Of a stretch of DNA of 64,000 bases, positions 8,128-18,046 are shown one piece after another. Each line of letters opens with the position of its first letter. Position 1 is the first letter of the stretch. A program made the translations under genes and the position numbers. The DNA comes from Neobacillus terrae. Lineage in GTDB: Bacteria > Bacillota > Bacilli > Bacillales > Cytobacillaceae. Location: NCBI RefSeq assembly GCF_011393025.1, contig NZ_JAAOEO010000004.1, positions 124,001 to 188,000 of the forward strand, in the 5' to 3' direction. The notes under the pieces are model-generated. The model worked only from the letters and a program-made list of their open reading frames with translations. It was not told the origin of the DNA and did no database searches.

Positions 8128-10539
8128 TTACATAAAATCATATGGTGTGACGTTTTCCATCCCAATCATTGGATCAGCATTCATTAGCATTTCTGCGTAT
8201 GGAATGTCTGAATCAGTCTCTTCTTCTTCCATCTTTTGAAGAGAGACTCCCGCATTCTCTATGGAGTCCTGAAGCTTGGCACACAGGGTTGTTTGTCTGT
8301 TTTGTTCATCTGCCCGTTCTACACCCATCTTAAGTGCTTCTTCTTCTCCGCACAGTATGAGAAATTGCTTGCTTCTTGTAATAGCTGTATAAATTAAATT
8401 CCGTCTTAACATTCGGTAATAACTTCTGGTTACAGGTAAAATGACAATAGGGAATTCACTTCCCTGTGATTTATGGACGGAACAGCAATAAGCGTGAGTA
8501 ATCTGGTTTAAATCAGTACGGGTATATGTTACCTCAATTCCCTCAAAAGAAATGATGACCATATCCTGTTTTTCCGTATTTTCTTTTGCGTAGAATATGG
8601 ATACGATTTCCCCAATGTCTCCGTTGAAAACATTACTATCCGGCTGGTTTACAAGCTGAAGAACCTTGTCTCCTATCCTATATTTTACATCTCCGAAGGC
8701 TAATTCCTTACGTGTTCCCTCGGGGTTCGGATTAAAAATTTCCTGCAGGAGAAGATTAAGCCGATCAATTCCTGCTGGCCCTTTATACATTGGTGCAAGC
8801 ACCTGGATATCCTTAGCGGTATACCCCTTATTTTTTGCATTAAGGGCAACCTTTTCGACCACCTGTGCAATTTGTCCAGCTGAGCATTTAATGAATGATC
8901 TATCCTTGCTTTGTTTAGAAAAGTCATCTGGCAGCTGACCTTTTTTTATAGCATGGGCCATTTGAATAATAGAAGAACCTTCCGCTTGCCGGTAAATATC
9001 AGTCAGACGCACTGTGGGCACCCGTTCCGACTGCAAAAGGTCCTTCAAAACCTGGCCAGGACCAACCGATGGCAACTGGTCTTCATCCCCAACCATGATA
9101 ACCTGAATATGCTCCGGAAGGGCTTTAAAAAGCTGATTGGCCAGCCATATATCCACCATGGATGTTTCATCAACAATAAGTATTTTCCCATCAAGAGGGC
9201 TTGCCTCGCCATGGTCAAATCCTTCTGTCCCATTAAACCCAAGCAGTCTGTGAATGGTTACCGCTGGAAGACCTGTTGATTCACTCATCCTTTTAGCAGC
9301 TCTTCCGGTTGGGGCAGCAAGAAGGAAAGGGAAGAATTCATCTTTTTTCTGATAATCCTTTGGATCAAGCGAACAGCCATGAAGCTCACCATATAACTCA
9401 ACTATTCCCTTAATAACTGTTGTTTTTCCTGTTCCAGGTCCACCAGTCAAAATGAGCATAGGTGACATAAGGGCCTTCTGAATCGCTTCTCTTTGGCTTT
9501 GTGCATATTGAACTCCAAGCCTGTCCTCCAGCTCGCCCAGGGCAAGAAGAAACTCAGATTCCGGGAATTGCTCAGCATATTCTGTTTGCTGGAGAATTCT
9601 CTTTATGTTCGTTACCAGCCCTTTTTCCGAAAAATAAAGAGAAGGAAGATAAATTCGTTTATCCTCCACTATTATTTTTCCTTCTTCTTCGAGGCTAATA
9701 ATTTGATTTGAAATCTCAATGAAATCAATTTCATCACGTTTATTTTCCTCTAGGAGAGATTTTACTTTCTCCAGGATATCTTTTGCATGAACGTAAACAT
9801 GGCCGGACTGCAGACTTTCAGCCTCAAGTGTATATAAACAGGCGGCCTTAATGCGGTCCGGATGGCTGCCAGTTATGCCAAGCTGATACCCGAGCTCATC
9901 GGCCCTTCCAAATCCTATGCCTTCAATCGTTTCAACAAGCTGGTATGGGTTTTTTCGGATAACGTCAATCGTTTCCTCTTTATAAACCTGATAAATCCTC
10001 ATGGCAAGCTGCGGGCCAAATCCAAAAGAATTTAAGGCTACCATTACCTGTTCCAGGCCTTGATGCTCCATTAGAGTATCGTATAATAATTTTGCTTTGT
10101 CAGGGGGCAGCTTAGGTACCGAATCAAGCAGGGACGGCTGGTTTAATATCTTTGAGATAGCTCCCTCTCCAAGTGCCTCAACAATGTTTTCGGCTGTTTT
10201 TTTTCCTATGCCTTTAAACAGCTCGCCTGATAAATAAGCGATAACTCCTTGCTTTGTCTGCGGCATTTCTTTCTGGTAGTGACTGGCGTGAAACTGGAGG
10301 CCAAATCGTGGATGCTCTTTAAATTCACCGTAGAAAACGTAGGTTTCCTGCTCATGTATCTTTGGAAAATAGCCTGTAATAACTGCCTCTTTATCCTCAT
10401 AGTTTTGATTTGTTTCATCTACGCGAATTCTCATAACAGTATAGAGGTTTTGTTCATTATGAAAAATGGTAACCAAGTGCCTGCCTTTCACATAACATCT
10501 CTGCTCGCCAAACAAGTCCAGGGAATCCTGCTTGTCCAT
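8128..10539 (-). CDS. recD2: RecD2 (RecD-like) DNA helicase, YrrC
   Basis: 803 residues, a long RecD2 form with the N-terminal extension carrying helix-hairpin-helix motifs (GIGKKTAENIVEALGEG near 112; GIGFGRADELG near 207). The superfamily 1B motor follows: Walker A GGPGTGKTT near residue 365, DETSMVD, a QVIMVGDEDQLPSVG motif and the C-terminal HKSQGSEFP motif. RecD2 is a 5'-3' helicase acting without RecBC in replication restart and mismatch/recombination balance. The ATG has AAGGGAGGGG upstream. It follows the TPR gene by 33 bases and shares its transcript. Confidence 0.95.
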   Translation of the reverse strand: MDKQDSLDLFGEQRCYVKGRHLVTIFHNEQNLYTVMRIRVDETNQNYEDKEAVITGYFPKIHEQETYVFYGEFKEHPRFGLQFHASHYQKEMPQTKQGVIAYLSGELFKGIGKKTAENIVEALGEGAISKILNQPSLLDSVPKLPPDKAKLLYDTLMEHQGLEQVMVALNSFGFGPQLAMRIYQVYKEETIDVIRKNPYQLVETIEGIGFGRADELGYQLGITGSHPDRIKAACLYTLEAESLQSGHVYVHAKDILEKVKSLLEENKRDEIDFIEISNQIISLEEEGKIIVEDKRIYLPSLYFSEKGLVTNIKRILQQTEYAEQFPESEFLLALGELEDRLGVQYAQSQREAIQKALMSPMLILTGGPGTGKTTVIKGIVELYGELHGCSLDPKDYQKKDEFFPFLLAAPTGRAAKRMSESTGLPAVTIHRLLGFNGTEGFDHGEASPLDGKILIVDETSMVDIWLANQLFKALPEHIQVIMVGDEDQLPSVGPGQVLKDLLQSERVPTVRLTDIYRQAEGSSIIQMAHAIKKGQLPDDFSKQSKDRSFIKCSAGQIAQVVEKVALNAKNKGYTAKDIQVLAPMYKGPAGIDRLNLLLQEIFNPNPEGTRKELAFGDVKYRIGDKVLQLVNQPDSNVFNGDIGEIVSIFYAKENTEKQDMVIISFEGIEVTYTRTDLNQITHAYCCSVHKSQGSEFPIVILPVTRSYYRMLRRNLIYTAITRSKQFLILCGEEEALKMGVERADEQNRQTTLCAKLQDSIENAGVSLQKMEEEETDSDIPYAEMLMNADPMIGMENVTPYDFM

Positions 10540-10572
10540 CTGCTCCCCTCCCTTCTTTATGTATAATCGATA

Positions 10573-11229
10573 TTATTCCGCGCCTTGCTCAAATACTTTT
10601 TTTGCATAAGCTGCAAGTACGTGGTCTGGCTGAATTTCCAGTGCTTTATTAAACATTTCCATTGCCTTTTCTGTTTCATCCTTAAGTCCAAAAGCAACAC
10701 CTAAATTATAAAAGGCATCCGAGTGATCTGGATCTAGTATTATGCATTCCTCAAATTGTTCTTTAGCGTCATCAAGAAGCTCAAGCCGGGCAAGACACAT
10801 TCCATATTGAAAATGAGCCTCAGCATCAGACGGTTCCAATTCGACACTTCTCTGTATAAACGGAAGAGCCAGCCGATACTGGTCAAGCTGAATCAGCGAC
10901 AATCCGAGCATAAAAAAGTTATCTGCCGTCTGAAGCCCTTTTTCCATGGCTGTTTGAAACATCTTCGAAGCTTCCTGGTAACGTTCCTGGTTAAAATATA
11001 GATTTCCGGTGCTATAATAGGCTGCTGCTGCATTTTCGTCAAGCTCAATTGCTTTTTGATAAAATTTTAAAGCTTTATCTTCTTCACCAACCGCAGTCAG
11101 GACATTACCAAAATTAATATATCCCACTGGATTAATTGGATCTTCTTCAATAGCTTCATTGAAGGCCTTCGCTGCTTCTTCCCATTTTCCATCTTGCATA
11201 TATTGAATACCTAATTGGTTTTTATCCAC
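10573..11229 (-). CDS. yrrB: TPR-repeat protein (YrrB)
   Basis: 218 residues from a GTG at 11229, picked because AAAGGAAG lies seven bases upstream; the open frame runs further but has no start signal there. The protein is a series of about six tetratricopeptide repeats of 34 residues (for example NPVGYINFGNVLTAVGEEDK, AAAYYSTGNLYFNQERYQEA, SDAFYNLGVAFGLKDETEKA) with no other domain. TPR arrays are protein-protein scaffolds; the partner is unknown. It lies directly upstream of recD2 in the same operon, which hints at, but does not prove, a link to that helicase. Confidence 0.88.
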   Translation of the reverse strand: MDKNQLGIQYMQDGKWEEAAKAFNEAIEEDPINPVGYINFGNVLTAVGEEDKALKFYQKAIELDENAAAAYYSTGNLYFNQERYQEASKMFQTAMEKGLQTADNFFMLGLSLIQLDQYRLALPFIQRSVELEPSDAEAHFQYGMCLARLELLDDAKEQFEECIILDPDHSDAFYNLGVAFGLKDETEKAMEMFNKALEIQPDHVLAAYAKKVFEQGAE

Positions 11230-11543
11230 AGTAACACTTCCTTTTCTAGAAGAAAGTATAGCATATTCTTGCTGAAATGCGTTAGCGACCGTATGGCAAA
11301 GAAACCTCCTGTATAGGCGGGATGATAAAGTTTTGCAACTAGTAAACTTTACACTTATTAGATACCCTTGTGGGAGCCTAAGATTCATTGGGATGAGTTA
11401 ATATGGGTTTTTTTGGCCACTTTTGCCTCCAGAGATATTTGGGGTGTGCCCCCTTTACTGCCGAAGGTGAATTTGGGTATATAAAGAGGGCTGGACTCCT
11501 TTTACCTCCAAATTTGATAAAAAACAAGCTCTGCCAGGTCGCC
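11230..11543. other. Leader region of the TPR gene and unidentified sequence
   Basis: This stretch holds the upstream region of the TPR-recD2 operon and about 150 bases of low-complexity, G/C-patchy sequence leading into the large repeat. Open frames on both strands here cross the repeat, lack ribosome binding sites and read as nonsense. I could not assign a promoter with confidence. Confidence 0.4.
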
Positions 11544-11625
11544 GAACAAAAGGCGCAAGCGCCCTGTTCAGATGATGAAAGGCTAAATTCGCCACATCCT
11601 GTGGCAACGCCTTCCTGACCCACAT

Positions 11626-11685
11626 CCTCGGAAAAGCTAAAGCTTTTCCTTCGTGCGATGCGGATGCTTCCGAAGTTTTCCTTGT
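11626..11685 (+). repeat. Mini-element copy 1 (60 bp) nested in repeat A
   Basis: Begins CCTCGGAAAAGCTAAAGC and ends TTTTCCTTGT. It splits the host hairpin CCCACA-TCC-TGTGGG at its loop. Internally GGAAAAGCT and AGCTTTTCC form a perfect stem, followed by CTTCGTGCGATGCGG and CCGAAG. Confidence 0.85.
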
Positions 11686-11727
11686 CCTGTGGGCCTCCAA
11701 CAGGCATAAGACGAATCACGTAGTCAT

Positions 11728-11788
11728 CCTCGGAAAAGCTTAAAGCTTTTCCTTCGTGCGATGCGGTTGCTTCCGAAGCGTTTCTTAT
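11728..11788 (+). repeat. Mini-element copy 2 (61 bp) nested in repeat A
   Basis: Near identical to copy 1 (CCTCGGAAAAGCTTAAAGC start, CTTCGTGCGATGCGG in the middle). It lies at the centre of the host palindrome AGAAATC-CT-GATTTCT as seen intact in copy B at about 57005-57020. Confidence 0.85.
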
Positions 11789-11906
11789 CCTGATTTCTGA
11801 AGTGATTTGGCTTATGACCCCGAGCTGTTCGAATCATCACCTATCGGTCATGCTCCTCACAAGATATTCAAAGAAGCATATTCTCGCGGAAAACTGGCTG
11901 GGCGCT

Positions 11907-11965
11907 CCTCGAAAAAGCTAAAACTTTATCTTCGTGCGAGGTGTAGCTGACGAAGCTTTCCTTGT
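11907..11965 (+). repeat. Mini-element copy 3 (59 bp) nested in repeat A
   Basis: A more diverged copy (CCTCGAAAAAGCTAAAAC start, CTTCGTGCGAGG middle, CTTTCCTTGT end) sitting between GCT and GGAGC of the host. The host reads GCTGGAGC without interruption in copy B. Confidence 0.8.
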
Positions 11966-12028
11966 GGAGCTAGATTACGATAACCTAGTTCGGCGTTATC
12001 CACAAGGTAAAAATATATAATTTCCTAA

Positions 12029-12063
12029 ACAAAAAAACCCCGGCTTTTTCTGGAAGCCGGGGT
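12029..12063 (-). terminator. Intrinsic terminator of mnmA
   Basis: CCCCGGCTT and AAGCCGGGG form the stem; the minus strand continues GGTTTTTTTGTTT. Repeat A begins immediately beyond the U tract. Confidence 0.92.
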
Positions 12064-12072
12064 TAAAACTAT

Positions 12073-13227
<1,155 letters not shown>

Positions 13228-14370
13228 TTATTTTCTTAAGCGCTGAACAGCTCTTGCTGTTTCCTCAGCCGCTTTAAGTATCTGTTCCTTTGTATTCCCG
13301 AGTCCAAAGCTAAATCGGATTGAATTCACAAGCCGTTCCGAGCCTTTGCCAAACATTGCTACAAGGACATGTGAAGGTTCAATGGATCCTGCAGTACATG
13401 CAGATCCGCTTGAAACCGCCACTCCTGCCAAATCAAGATTGACAAGCATGGCTTCAACATTTGTTCCGGGAAAGCTTAAGTTTAATACATGGGGCAGGGA
13501 ATATTCAAGTATTCCGTTTATCTCAAAATCAACCTGCTGGTCCTCAAGTGTCTTCATAAAAATGCTTTTGAAATTCTGATATAATTCCCTTTTAGCATTT
13601 TGCTCTTGCTGAACAATTAAAACAGCTTCCCTGAATCCCGCAATAGAAGCAGTATTTTCAGTACCAGCCCTTCTTTTTCTTTCCTGTTCACCGCCAAAGG
13701 ATCTCTGTGATAATTTCACATTTTCTCTTGCATATAAAAACCCTATCCCTTTTGGGCCATTTATTTTATGAGCTGATACAGATAAAAGGTCAATATGGAT
13801 TTCATTTACATCTATTTTTTCCAACCCGTATGCTTGCACTGCATCCGTATGGAATTTAGCCTGATGATCTTTTAAAAGCTCCCCTGCTTTCTTTATTGGC
13901 TGGAGGGTTCCAACTTCATTGTTTCCATACATAATGGAAACAAGAATGGTATCATCCCTTAGGGCCTCTTTTAAAGCCTCGATCGAAATCCTTCCTGTAT
14001 CGTCCACTGGGAGGTACGTTACCTCATATCCCACTTTTTCAAGCTTTTGGCAGGCGTGCAGTACAGCATGATGCTCAATTTGAGTAGTAATAATATGTTT
14101 GCCCTGTCCCTGATAAGCTTCTGCAACTCCAAAAAGAGCGAGATTGTCCGCTTCTGTACCACCGCTTGTAAAAATAATCTCGTTCTCCTTGGCCCCGATA
14201 CTTTTAGCCATAGTAAACCTTGATGTATCCAGAATATTGCGGGCTTCCCGCCCAAAGGAGTGTATGCTTGAGGGATTACCGAACTGAGCGTTCATTACCT
14301 CAACCATTTTTTCTATTACTTTTGGATGCATTGGCGATGTTGCGGCATGGTCCATATAAATGCGTTCCAA
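13228..14370 (-). CDS. Cysteine desulfurase (YrvO/IscS-like, MnmA partner)
   Basis: About 380 residues from a TTG at 14370, favoured because AAGGTG lies six bases upstream and MERIYMDHAATSP is the family start. The PLP lysine is in SVSAHKINGPKG. The active-site loop is SSGSACTAGSIEPSHV with its cysteine. HHAVLHACQKL is the conserved histidine region. It takes sulfur from cysteine, leaving alanine. Its position between cymR and mnmA marks it as the tRNA-thiolation desulfurase rather than SufS. CymR, the cysteine-metabolism repressor, is encoded just upstream. Confidence 0.94.
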   Translation of the reverse strand: MERIYMDHAATSPMHPKVIEKMVEVMNAQFGNPSSIHSFGREARNILDTSRFTMAKSIGAKENEIIFTSGGTEADNLALFGVAEAYQGQGKHIITTQIEHHAVLHACQKLEKVGYEVTYLPVDDTGRISIEALKEALRDDTILVSIMYGNNEVGTLQPIKKAGELLKDHQAKFHTDAVQAYGLEKIDVNEIHIDLLSVSAHKINGPKGIGFLYARENVKLSQRSFGGEQERKRRAGTENTASIAGFREAVLIVQQEQNAKRELYQNFKSIFMKTLEDQQVDFEINGILEYSLPHVLNLSFPGTNVEAMLVNLDLAGVAVSSGSACTAGSIEPSHVLVAMFGKGSERLVNSIRFSFGLGNTKEQILKAAEETARAVQRLRK

Positions 14371-14469
14371 GTAATTCACCTTCATTTCATTTCATTTCAG
14401 TACTTCAATTATTTTTCCCTATTAACTTCAATAGCTTTCAATTAGAATATAATTTTCTGCCTAGACCGC

Positions 14470-14889
14470 TTAAATATAAAACATATAAGCATCGGATTCA
14501 TTATCATTGCTATGGTTTGCCAAATCTTCAAGAGTTGTATTATCAAGGACATCCTTAATTGCATCGCGAATGCGTATCCATAGTTCCCTTTTAGCAGGCT
14601 CTTCATTTTCTATTCCCTCGACAGGAGTAATTGGGCCTTCAAGAACCCTGATTACGTCACCGGATGTAATTTTTGAAGGAAGATCAGCGAGGATATATCC
14701 TCCATATGCTCCCCTTATGCTTTTTACGAGCCCTGCATTACGAAGCGGAGCAATCAGCTGCTCCAAATAATGCTCTGACAAGTCATTGGACTGGGCAATG
14801 GCCTTTAGAGAAATAGGGCCTTCTCCATACTTTTTCGCAAGTTCAATCATGATGGTTAAACCGTACCGTCCCTTAGTTGAGATTTTCAT
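14470..14889 (-). CDS. cymR: Rrf2-family regulator CymR
   Basis: 139 residues with an N-terminal winged helix (MKISTKGRYGLTIMIELAKK; SLKAIAQSNDLSEHYLEQL as recognition region) and the Rrf2 wing RGAYGGYILA. The three cysteines of iron-sulfur Rrf2 proteins such as IscR are absent, which fits CymR, the master repressor of cysteine uptake and synthesis that works with CysK. Its start overlaps the stop of the YczE-like gene by four bases, so the two are translated from one transcript that probably continues into the desulfurase and mnmA. Confidence 0.93.
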   Translation of the reverse strand: MKISTKGRYGLTIMIELAKKYGEGPISLKAIAQSNDLSEHYLEQLIAPLRNAGLVKSIRGAYGGYILADLPSKITSGDVIRVLEGPITPVEGIENEEPAKRELWIRIRDAIKDVLDNTTLEDLANHSNDNESDAYMFYI

Positions 14890-15569
14890 ATACTCACATC
14901 CCCTTTTGAATTTTCATCTGTTACTAAAAGATTTTTCTTATTAGGCAGTTTTGCCAAAACAAAACTAATTAAGCTGTAACATTGCGGCAGGGCAAGTCCT
15001 GTCAGAGGTCCAATTACCAGACAGTATAAAATGGTACCCCAGTTAACAGGACCACCAAGTCTCCAGCCAATAATAAAAACCATTATTTCAATTCCAGCCT
15101 TAACATTCTTTATTTTCCAGCCTGTTTTAGCATTGAGAGCCATCATTAAACTGTCCCGTGGACCAGTGCCCAGACTTGCTGAAATGTAAATTCCCATTCC
15201 GTAAGCAGTGAGGAGCATCCCAGCAGCAAACATCACCAGCTGACCATAAAAAGAGTCAGGCGTTTCCATAAATGGAAGAGCCATATAAAAGTCAATAAAT
15301 ACACCGATTAGAATCATATTCAAAAAAGCACCAATATGTGGAATTTCTCTGGTTATCAGAGCAGCAGCCGTCAGAACTAGGATTCCCATAATTATGGACC
15401 AGGTGCCAATAGTCAGTCCGAGACGATAAAAAAGCCCTACATGCAGGACATCCCAAGGAGTAGCTCCTAGATTGCTTTTAATAAAAAATACAATCCCCAG
15501 AGACATAATCAGCAATCCAATGAAAAACACCAAAAATCTGTATCCAACCTGCCCTCTTCTTTTTTCCAA
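14886..15569 (-). CDS. YczE/YyaS-type integral membrane protein
   Basis: 227 residues with about five hydrophobic segments and the YczE family signatures KSNLGATPWDVLHVGL and SASLGTGPRDSLMM, two related halves that suggest internal duplication. The biochemical role of the family is unclear (YczE affects surfactin production in B. subtilis). The start is a TTG at 15569 with a poor ribosome binding site. It overlaps cymR by four bases, an arrangement I do not recall from B. subtilis. Family assignment is firm, function is not. Confidence 0.85.
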   Translation of the reverse strand: MEKRRGQVGYRFLVFFIGLLIMSLGIVFFIKSNLGATPWDVLHVGLFYRLGLTIGTWSIIMGILVLTAAALITREIPHIGAFLNMILIGVFIDFYMALPFMETPDSFYGQLVMFAAGMLLTAYGMGIYISASLGTGPRDSLMMALNAKTGWKIKNVKAGIEIMVFIIGWRLGGPVNWGTILYCLVIGPLTGLALPQCYSLISFVLAKLPNKKNLLVTDENSKGDVSI

Positions 15570-15653
15570 TTTTTCAACCAGCTCTCTGATCTAAGATAGA
15601 ATAAACCATTTCAATCTTACCAAAAACACATAGTATTTTTATAGGCTTTAGAA

Positions 15654-15662
15654 ATTATAGCA
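15654..15662 (-). promoter_or_regulatory. Extended -10 promoter for the YczE-cymR transcript
   Basis: On the minus strand TGC directly precedes TATAAT (15654-15659), with no clear -35. Just upstream a GC-rich inverted repeat, CCCCCGG (15669-15675) with CCGGGGG (15704-15710), could be an operator or a hairpin. Confidence 0.5.
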
Positions 15663-15795
15663 CAATTACCCCCGGGAAATACATGGACAGGTAAATTTCT
15701 GCACCGGGGGAAAGTAGGTTCAGGGCTTATTTCATAGGATTTTTTTTTAAAAAATGGTATGGTTAAAAGTAATTACTGACCAAATGGAGAGATAA

Positions 15796-17070
15796 ATGAT
15801 GCAGCAAAAACCACTTGCTTTTCGCATGCGTCCCAGGACAATTGAAGAGATTGTTGGACAGCAGCACCTGGTAGGCAGCGATAAAATTATAGCCAGAATG
15901 GTAAAAGCCAAGCAGCTTACGTCGATGATATTATACGGTCCTCCCGGAATTGGAAAAACCTCAATTGCCAGTGCGATTGCAGGCAGTACAAAATATGCTT
16001 TCCGTACCCTAAATGCTGTTACTAGTAATAAAAAAGATATGGAAGTCGTTGCTGCTGAAGCTAAAATGTCAGGTAAAGTTGTTTTACTTCTTGATGAGGT
16101 ACACCGTTTGGATAAAGGAAAACAGGATTTTTTGCTGCCTTTTTTGGAAAATGGAATGATTGTTTTGATAGGCGCTACGACAAGCAACCCATACCACGCC
16201 ATTAATCCAGCTATACGGAGCAGATGCCAGATATTCGAGTTAAAGCCCCCAACACCTGAAGAAGTTAAAATTGCTCTTTTAAGAGCAATTGCAGATGAAG
16301 AAAATGGTTTTGGAAAAAAGAGGATCCAAATCGCCGAAGATGCATTGAGCCATTTTGCTGCGGCAGGAAACGGGGATGTCCGAAGTTCTTTAAATGCCCT
16401 TGAACTTGCCGTTCTCTCGACTGATGAGGATGAAAGCGGAATTATCCATATTGATTTAAGCACAGCCGAAGAATGCCTTCAAAAGAAAAGCTTTTCGCAT
16501 GACAAAGATGGAGATGCCCACTATGATGTTCTATCAGGATTTCAGAAATCAATCCGCGGAAGTGATGTAGATGCTGCCCTGCACTATATGGGGAGACTGA
16601 TTGAAGCAGGTGACCTACCGAGCATAAGCCGCAGGCTCTTGGTAATTGCCTATGAAGACATTGGCCTTGCCAATCCACATGCAGGTGCAAGAACATTGGC
16701 GGCAATCGAAACGGCAGAAAGAGTAGGTTTTCCGGAAGCTCGTATTCCCCTTGCAAATGCCGTAATTGAGCTTTGTTTATCCCCTAAGTCCAATTCAGCC
16801 ATTTCCGCAATAGATGCTGCCCTATCGGATATTCGTAATGGTAATATAGGTGAAGTTCCTGATCATTTGAAGGATGCCCACTACAAAGGGGCAAAGGAAC
16901 TCGGAAGAGGAATTGATTATCTCTATCCTCATAACTACGAATCAGGCTGGGTAAAGCAGCAGTACCTTCCGGACAAATTAAAGCATAAACTGTATTATGC
17001 TCCAAAAAAGACCGGAAAATTTGAGCAGGCTCTCGCCTCTGTTTATGAAAAGTTAAAGCGAAGCAAATAA
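15796..17070 (+). CDS. rarA: Replication-associated recombination ATPase RarA (YrvN/MgsA)
   Basis: 424 residues. A clamp-loader type AAA+ core carries Walker A GPPGIGKTS (near residue 51), Walker B LLDEVHRL and sensor GATTSNP. A MgsA C-terminal tetramerisation part follows (AHYDVLSGFQKSIRGSDVDA). It acts at stalled forks with SSB and recombination proteins. The start ATG at 15796 has GGAGAG upstream. It is one of few plus-strand genes, divergent from the YczE-cymR operon and convergent with the ABC genes, from which a terminator separates it. Confidence 0.96.
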   Translation: MMQQKPLAFRMRPRTIEEIVGQQHLVGSDKIIARMVKAKQLTSMILYGPPGIGKTSIASAIAGSTKYAFRTLNAVTSNKKDMEVVAAEAKMSGKVVLLLDEVHRLDKGKQDFLLPFLENGMIVLIGATTSNPYHAINPAIRSRCQIFELKPPTPEEVKIALLRAIADEENGFGKKRIQIAEDALSHFAAAGNGDVRSSLNALELAVLSTDEDESGIIHIDLSTAEECLQKKSFSHDKDGDAHYDVLSGFQKSIRGSDVDAALHYMGRLIEAGDLPSISRRLLVIAYEDIGLANPHAGARTLAAIETAERVGFPEARIPLANAVIELCLSPKSNSAISAIDAALSDIRNGNIGEVPDHLKDAHYKGAKELGRGIDYLYPHNYESGWVKQQYLPDKLKHKLYYAPKKTGKFEQALASVYEKLKRSK

Positions 17071-17100
17071 CCCCCGGAATTTTTCCGAGGGTTTTCTTTT
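17071..17100. terminator. Intrinsic terminator after rarA
   Basis: CCCCCGGAA pairs with TTCCGAGGG (one mismatch) and TTTTCTTTT follows on the plus strand. It starts right after the rarA stop and also lies beyond the ABC permease stop, so it may serve both directions. Confidence 0.85.
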
Positions 17101-18046
17101 ATGCGGCAACATCTCTTTTGTTAAAAATATAAAAAGCAAGGAATTGGAATACAAGAAAATAAATTGTAAGTACAATAACAGAGAAGGAAAGGCTCATTCC
17201 ATTAATAAGAGGAGATCCTTCAAAGTATTGCATTAGATCTGTATTAGCAAACAGGATGTATTTTGCCCATGAAAATTTCATTGCAATAAGATTGGTAATC
17301 TGACCTCCTGTAAACATTAAGAATACAGATAAACCAATAGCCAGAGAACTATTTCGGAAAACAGACGAAATCATAAATGCCATTGTAGAGAGCATTAGCA
17401 TGCCAATGGAATTCATTCCGTAGTATTTGATTAGGTGGATTACCATGTTTTGTTCCGTTACTTTTCCATCGTAGTAATTTAGGTATGGAGCCGTTTTATC
17501 CGGAACACCAAACAGGACTGCGCCCAGTGCAGTAGAATAAATAAACAGAATAGAAAGTAAAAAAAGTCCAAAAAGCAATATGGATGAATATTTGGCCAGA
17601 AGGATTTTGCTCCTTTTGATTGGCCGAATTAGTAATAGTTTAATAGTTCCCCAATTAAATTCACTTGCAACAATACCTGCTGAAATAATAATGACAAATA
17701 AACCTGCAAGGGAGATTATTTGAGATGCATCGGAAACAAACTCCCAAGTGGAGTATTTTTCCTCAGGTGCAATACGATGCTCTAAGCGATATTCGTTTAT
17801 TGCTATTTGCCTCTTCAAATAGTCTTTCTCTGGCTTCGATTTGCTCATCGCCATTTGCTGTTTAGCTGAAGCTGTTTCTTCCTTTAATCTCTGTTCCCAT
17901 TTTGCGTTGCCACTAATATTATCAAGCTGCTGATACTTAATAAAACCCGCAGCAATGGAAGTAATGAGAACTAAAATCCCAATCATTACATAGGTACCAG
18001 GGCGCTTAAATATTTTCATAAGCTCATTTCTTATTAAATTAAACAT
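17099..18046 (-). CDS. ABC-2 type permease
   Basis: 315 residues from an ATG at 18046 with GGGAG nine bases upstream and an 8-base overlap with the ATPase gene. The order is one N-terminal membrane segment (about residues 20-36), an extracytoplasmic loop rich in K/E (about 45-100), then five or six hydrophobic segments, the ABC-2 layout. With the upstream ATPase it makes an exporter of the bacitracin/lantibiotic (BcrAB) type. The substrate is unknown. The pair is flanked by the rarA terminator and by a decayed repeat (19.1 kb), and I recall no counterpart here in B. subtilis, so it may be an insertion. Confidence 0.87.
   Translation of the reverse strand: MFNLIRNELMKIFKRPGTYVMIGILVLITSIAAGFIKYQQLDNISGNAKWEQRLKEETASAKQQMAMSKSKPEKDYLKRQIAINEYRLEHRIAPEEKYSTWEFVSDASQIISLAGLFVIIISAGIVASEFNWGTIKLLLIRPIKRSKILLAKYSSILLFGLFLLSILFIYSTALGAVLFGVPDKTAPYLNYYDGKVTEQNMVIHLIKYYGMNSIGMLMLSTMAFMISSVFRNSSLAIGLSVFLMFTGGQITNLIAMKFSWAKYILFANTDLMQYFEGSPLINGMSLSFSVIVLTIYFLVFQFLAFYIFNKRDVAA

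Larger units (their letters stand above)
11544..12030. repeat. Long copy (A) of dispersed palindromic repeat
   Basis: About 487 bp that align end to end with 56895-57130 except for four extra blocks. Shared landmarks in order: GAACAAAAGGCGCAAGCGCC, CGCCACATCCTGTGGC, GGCATAAGACGAATCACGTA, TCCTGATTTCTGAAGTGATT, GGCTGGGCGCT, AACCTAGTTCGG and CCACAAGGT. Many landmarks are palindromic. The four extra blocks are 11626-11685, 11728-11788, 11825-11895 and 11907-11965, and together explain the length difference of about 251 bp. The right end touches the mnmA terminator. This is a repeat without coding capacity; copies of similar repeats are common in Bacillaceae as I recall, but the family name cannot be fixed here. 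Confidence 0.9.

Noticed and set aside
11378..11719. Open frames on both strands over repeat A and its flank
   Set aside because: They cross the repeat boundaries, have no ribosome binding sites and resemble nothing.
15747..16463. Minus-strand 238-codon frame
   Set aside because: Antisense to rarA; hydrophobic nonsense.
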